This document shows positions 5,333-5,756 of a stretch of 5,756 nucleotides of DNA, in pieces. How positions within the stretch are numbered: position 1 is the first letter of the stretch; every line of letters starts with the position of its first letter. Position numbers and translations under genes: made by a program. The notes under the pieces were generated by a model, which ran no database searches, was not told the DNA's origin, and saw nothing but the letters and a program-made list of their open reading frames with translations. Location: positions 1 through 5,756 of the forward strand of contig JAHEKD010000186.1 of assembly GCA_024638545.1 (NCBI GenBank). Direction: 5' to 3'. This stretch comes from Gammaproteobacteria bacterium (GTDB taxonomy: Bacteria; Pseudomonadota; Gammaproteobacteria; Arenicellales; JAHEKD01).

Positions 5333-5756
5333 TTACTGCCGCTTGAATTCCGCATGGATTTCCAGCTCAATTTCGTCACCAATTGCAGGAATAAATCTAT
5401 CCAGGCCAAAATCGCTTCGTTTAAAGATCGAGTGCGCTTCAAAACCGATGGTATAGCTGGAAGTCAAGATGTTCACGCCGCCGCCATTGAATTTAACGTC
5501 GATTACCAGTGGTGCCGTACGTCCTAAAAACGTCATATCGCCGGTGAAGATCGCCCGCTTTCCACCGGTTTGTCTTGCACTGGTTGTTTGAAAACTGGCG
5601 AAGGGGTACTGTTTAATATTAAACCAGCTTGCGCCCGTCAGGGTTTTTTCAAATTTTTCTGAATTCACATCAACACTGGCCATATCAACTCTGGCACTTA
5701 ACTTGGCATCGGCCATTTTTTCCGGCGTGAAATCCAGGCTTGCTTCAAATTCATTA
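5333..5756 (-). CDS. YceI family protein (lipid-binding lipocalin-like; 5' end outside window)
   Basis: The C-terminal 140 residues of a YceI-domain protein. The frame is open to the window edge, and the methionine codon at 5716 is internal: the upstream codons read NEFEASLDFTPEK, the normal YceI text before the first conserved beta strands. Landmarks counted from that methionine are LSARVDMASVDVNSEKFEKTL (6-26), SWFNIKQYPFASFQTT (30-45), TFLGRTAPLVIDVKFNGG (62-79) and the family ending IFKRSDFGLDRFIPAIGDEIELEIHAEF (97-124). YceI proteins form a beta barrel that binds long isoprenoid or amide-type lipids and are commonly periplasmic. A signal peptide would lie in the missing part. It ends 53 bp before the GNAT start; shared transcription is possible but not shown. 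Confidence 0.92.
   Translation of the reverse strand, partial: NEFEASLDFTPEKMADAKLSARVDMASVDVNSEKFEKTLTGASWFNIKQYPFASFQTTSARQTGGKRAIFTGDMTFLGRTAPLVIDVKFNGGGVNILTSSYTIGFEAHSIFKRSDFGLDRFIPAIGDEIELEIHAEFKRQ

Noticed and set aside
5253..5456. Plus-strand 67-codon frame and the minus-strand 60-codon frame (5260-5442) around the YceI/GNAT junction
   Set aside because: Both overlap the end of the clear YceI coding frame and have no recognisable features; they are shadow frames.
1..5756. Mobile element, phage or defence system
   Set aside because: No transposase, integrase, recombinase, terminal repeats, toxin-antitoxin pair or nuclease/ATPase module is visible; all recognised genes are metabolic, transport or modification families.

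Overview
The window looks like ordinary chromosomal DNA of a moderate-GC proteobacterium, most likely a gammaproteobacterium. This is inferred from the gene families: a DUF938/METTL26-type methyltransferase, a YceI protein, a GFA-fold protein, a phasin-like protein and an AruI-like thiamine-diphosphate decarboxylase. I saw no insertion sequence, phage gene, CRISPR array, tRNA or rRNA. The left edge cuts a gene at its 3' end and the right edge cuts one at its 5' end.

Left block, minus strand, read right to left: a GFA-family zinc protein (1508-1131), a short pyroglutamyl-peptidase-like C15 protein (1125-619) and the N-terminal 181 residues of an acetolactate-synthase-superfamily enzyme (543-1). 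The last most resembles 5-guanidino-2-oxopentanoate decarboxylase (AruI, arginine transaminase pathway). The first two are 5 bp apart and the third follows after 75 bp, so they probably form one operon. A 179-bp divergent intergenic region with two operator-like inverted repeats separates this block from a plus-strand MFS transporter (1688-2908).

Right block, minus strand, read right to left: a YceI protein (5756-5333, 5' end outside the window), a GNAT acetyltransferase gene broken by two compensating frameshifts (5279-4812), a 107-residue phasin-like protein (4801-4478), a DUF938 methyltransferase (4437-3850) and, behind its own promoter region, an unrelated small-molecule-type methyltransferase (3718-3044). 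This last gene converges on the MFS gene. The 135 bp between them hold no clear terminator but do hold a 36-codon minus-strand ORF of uncertain status.

Functional links are inferred from position only. The left block could be a small catabolic or detoxification operon around a 2-oxo acid, with the GFA protein and the amidase-like C15 protein as accessories, perhaps co-regulated with the divergent transporter. The GNAT, phasin-like and DUF938 genes are close enough to share a transcript. The observations most worth a second look are the repaired-looking double frameshift in the GNAT gene and the compact C15 protein that keeps its full catalytic triad next to an AruI-like decarboxylase.
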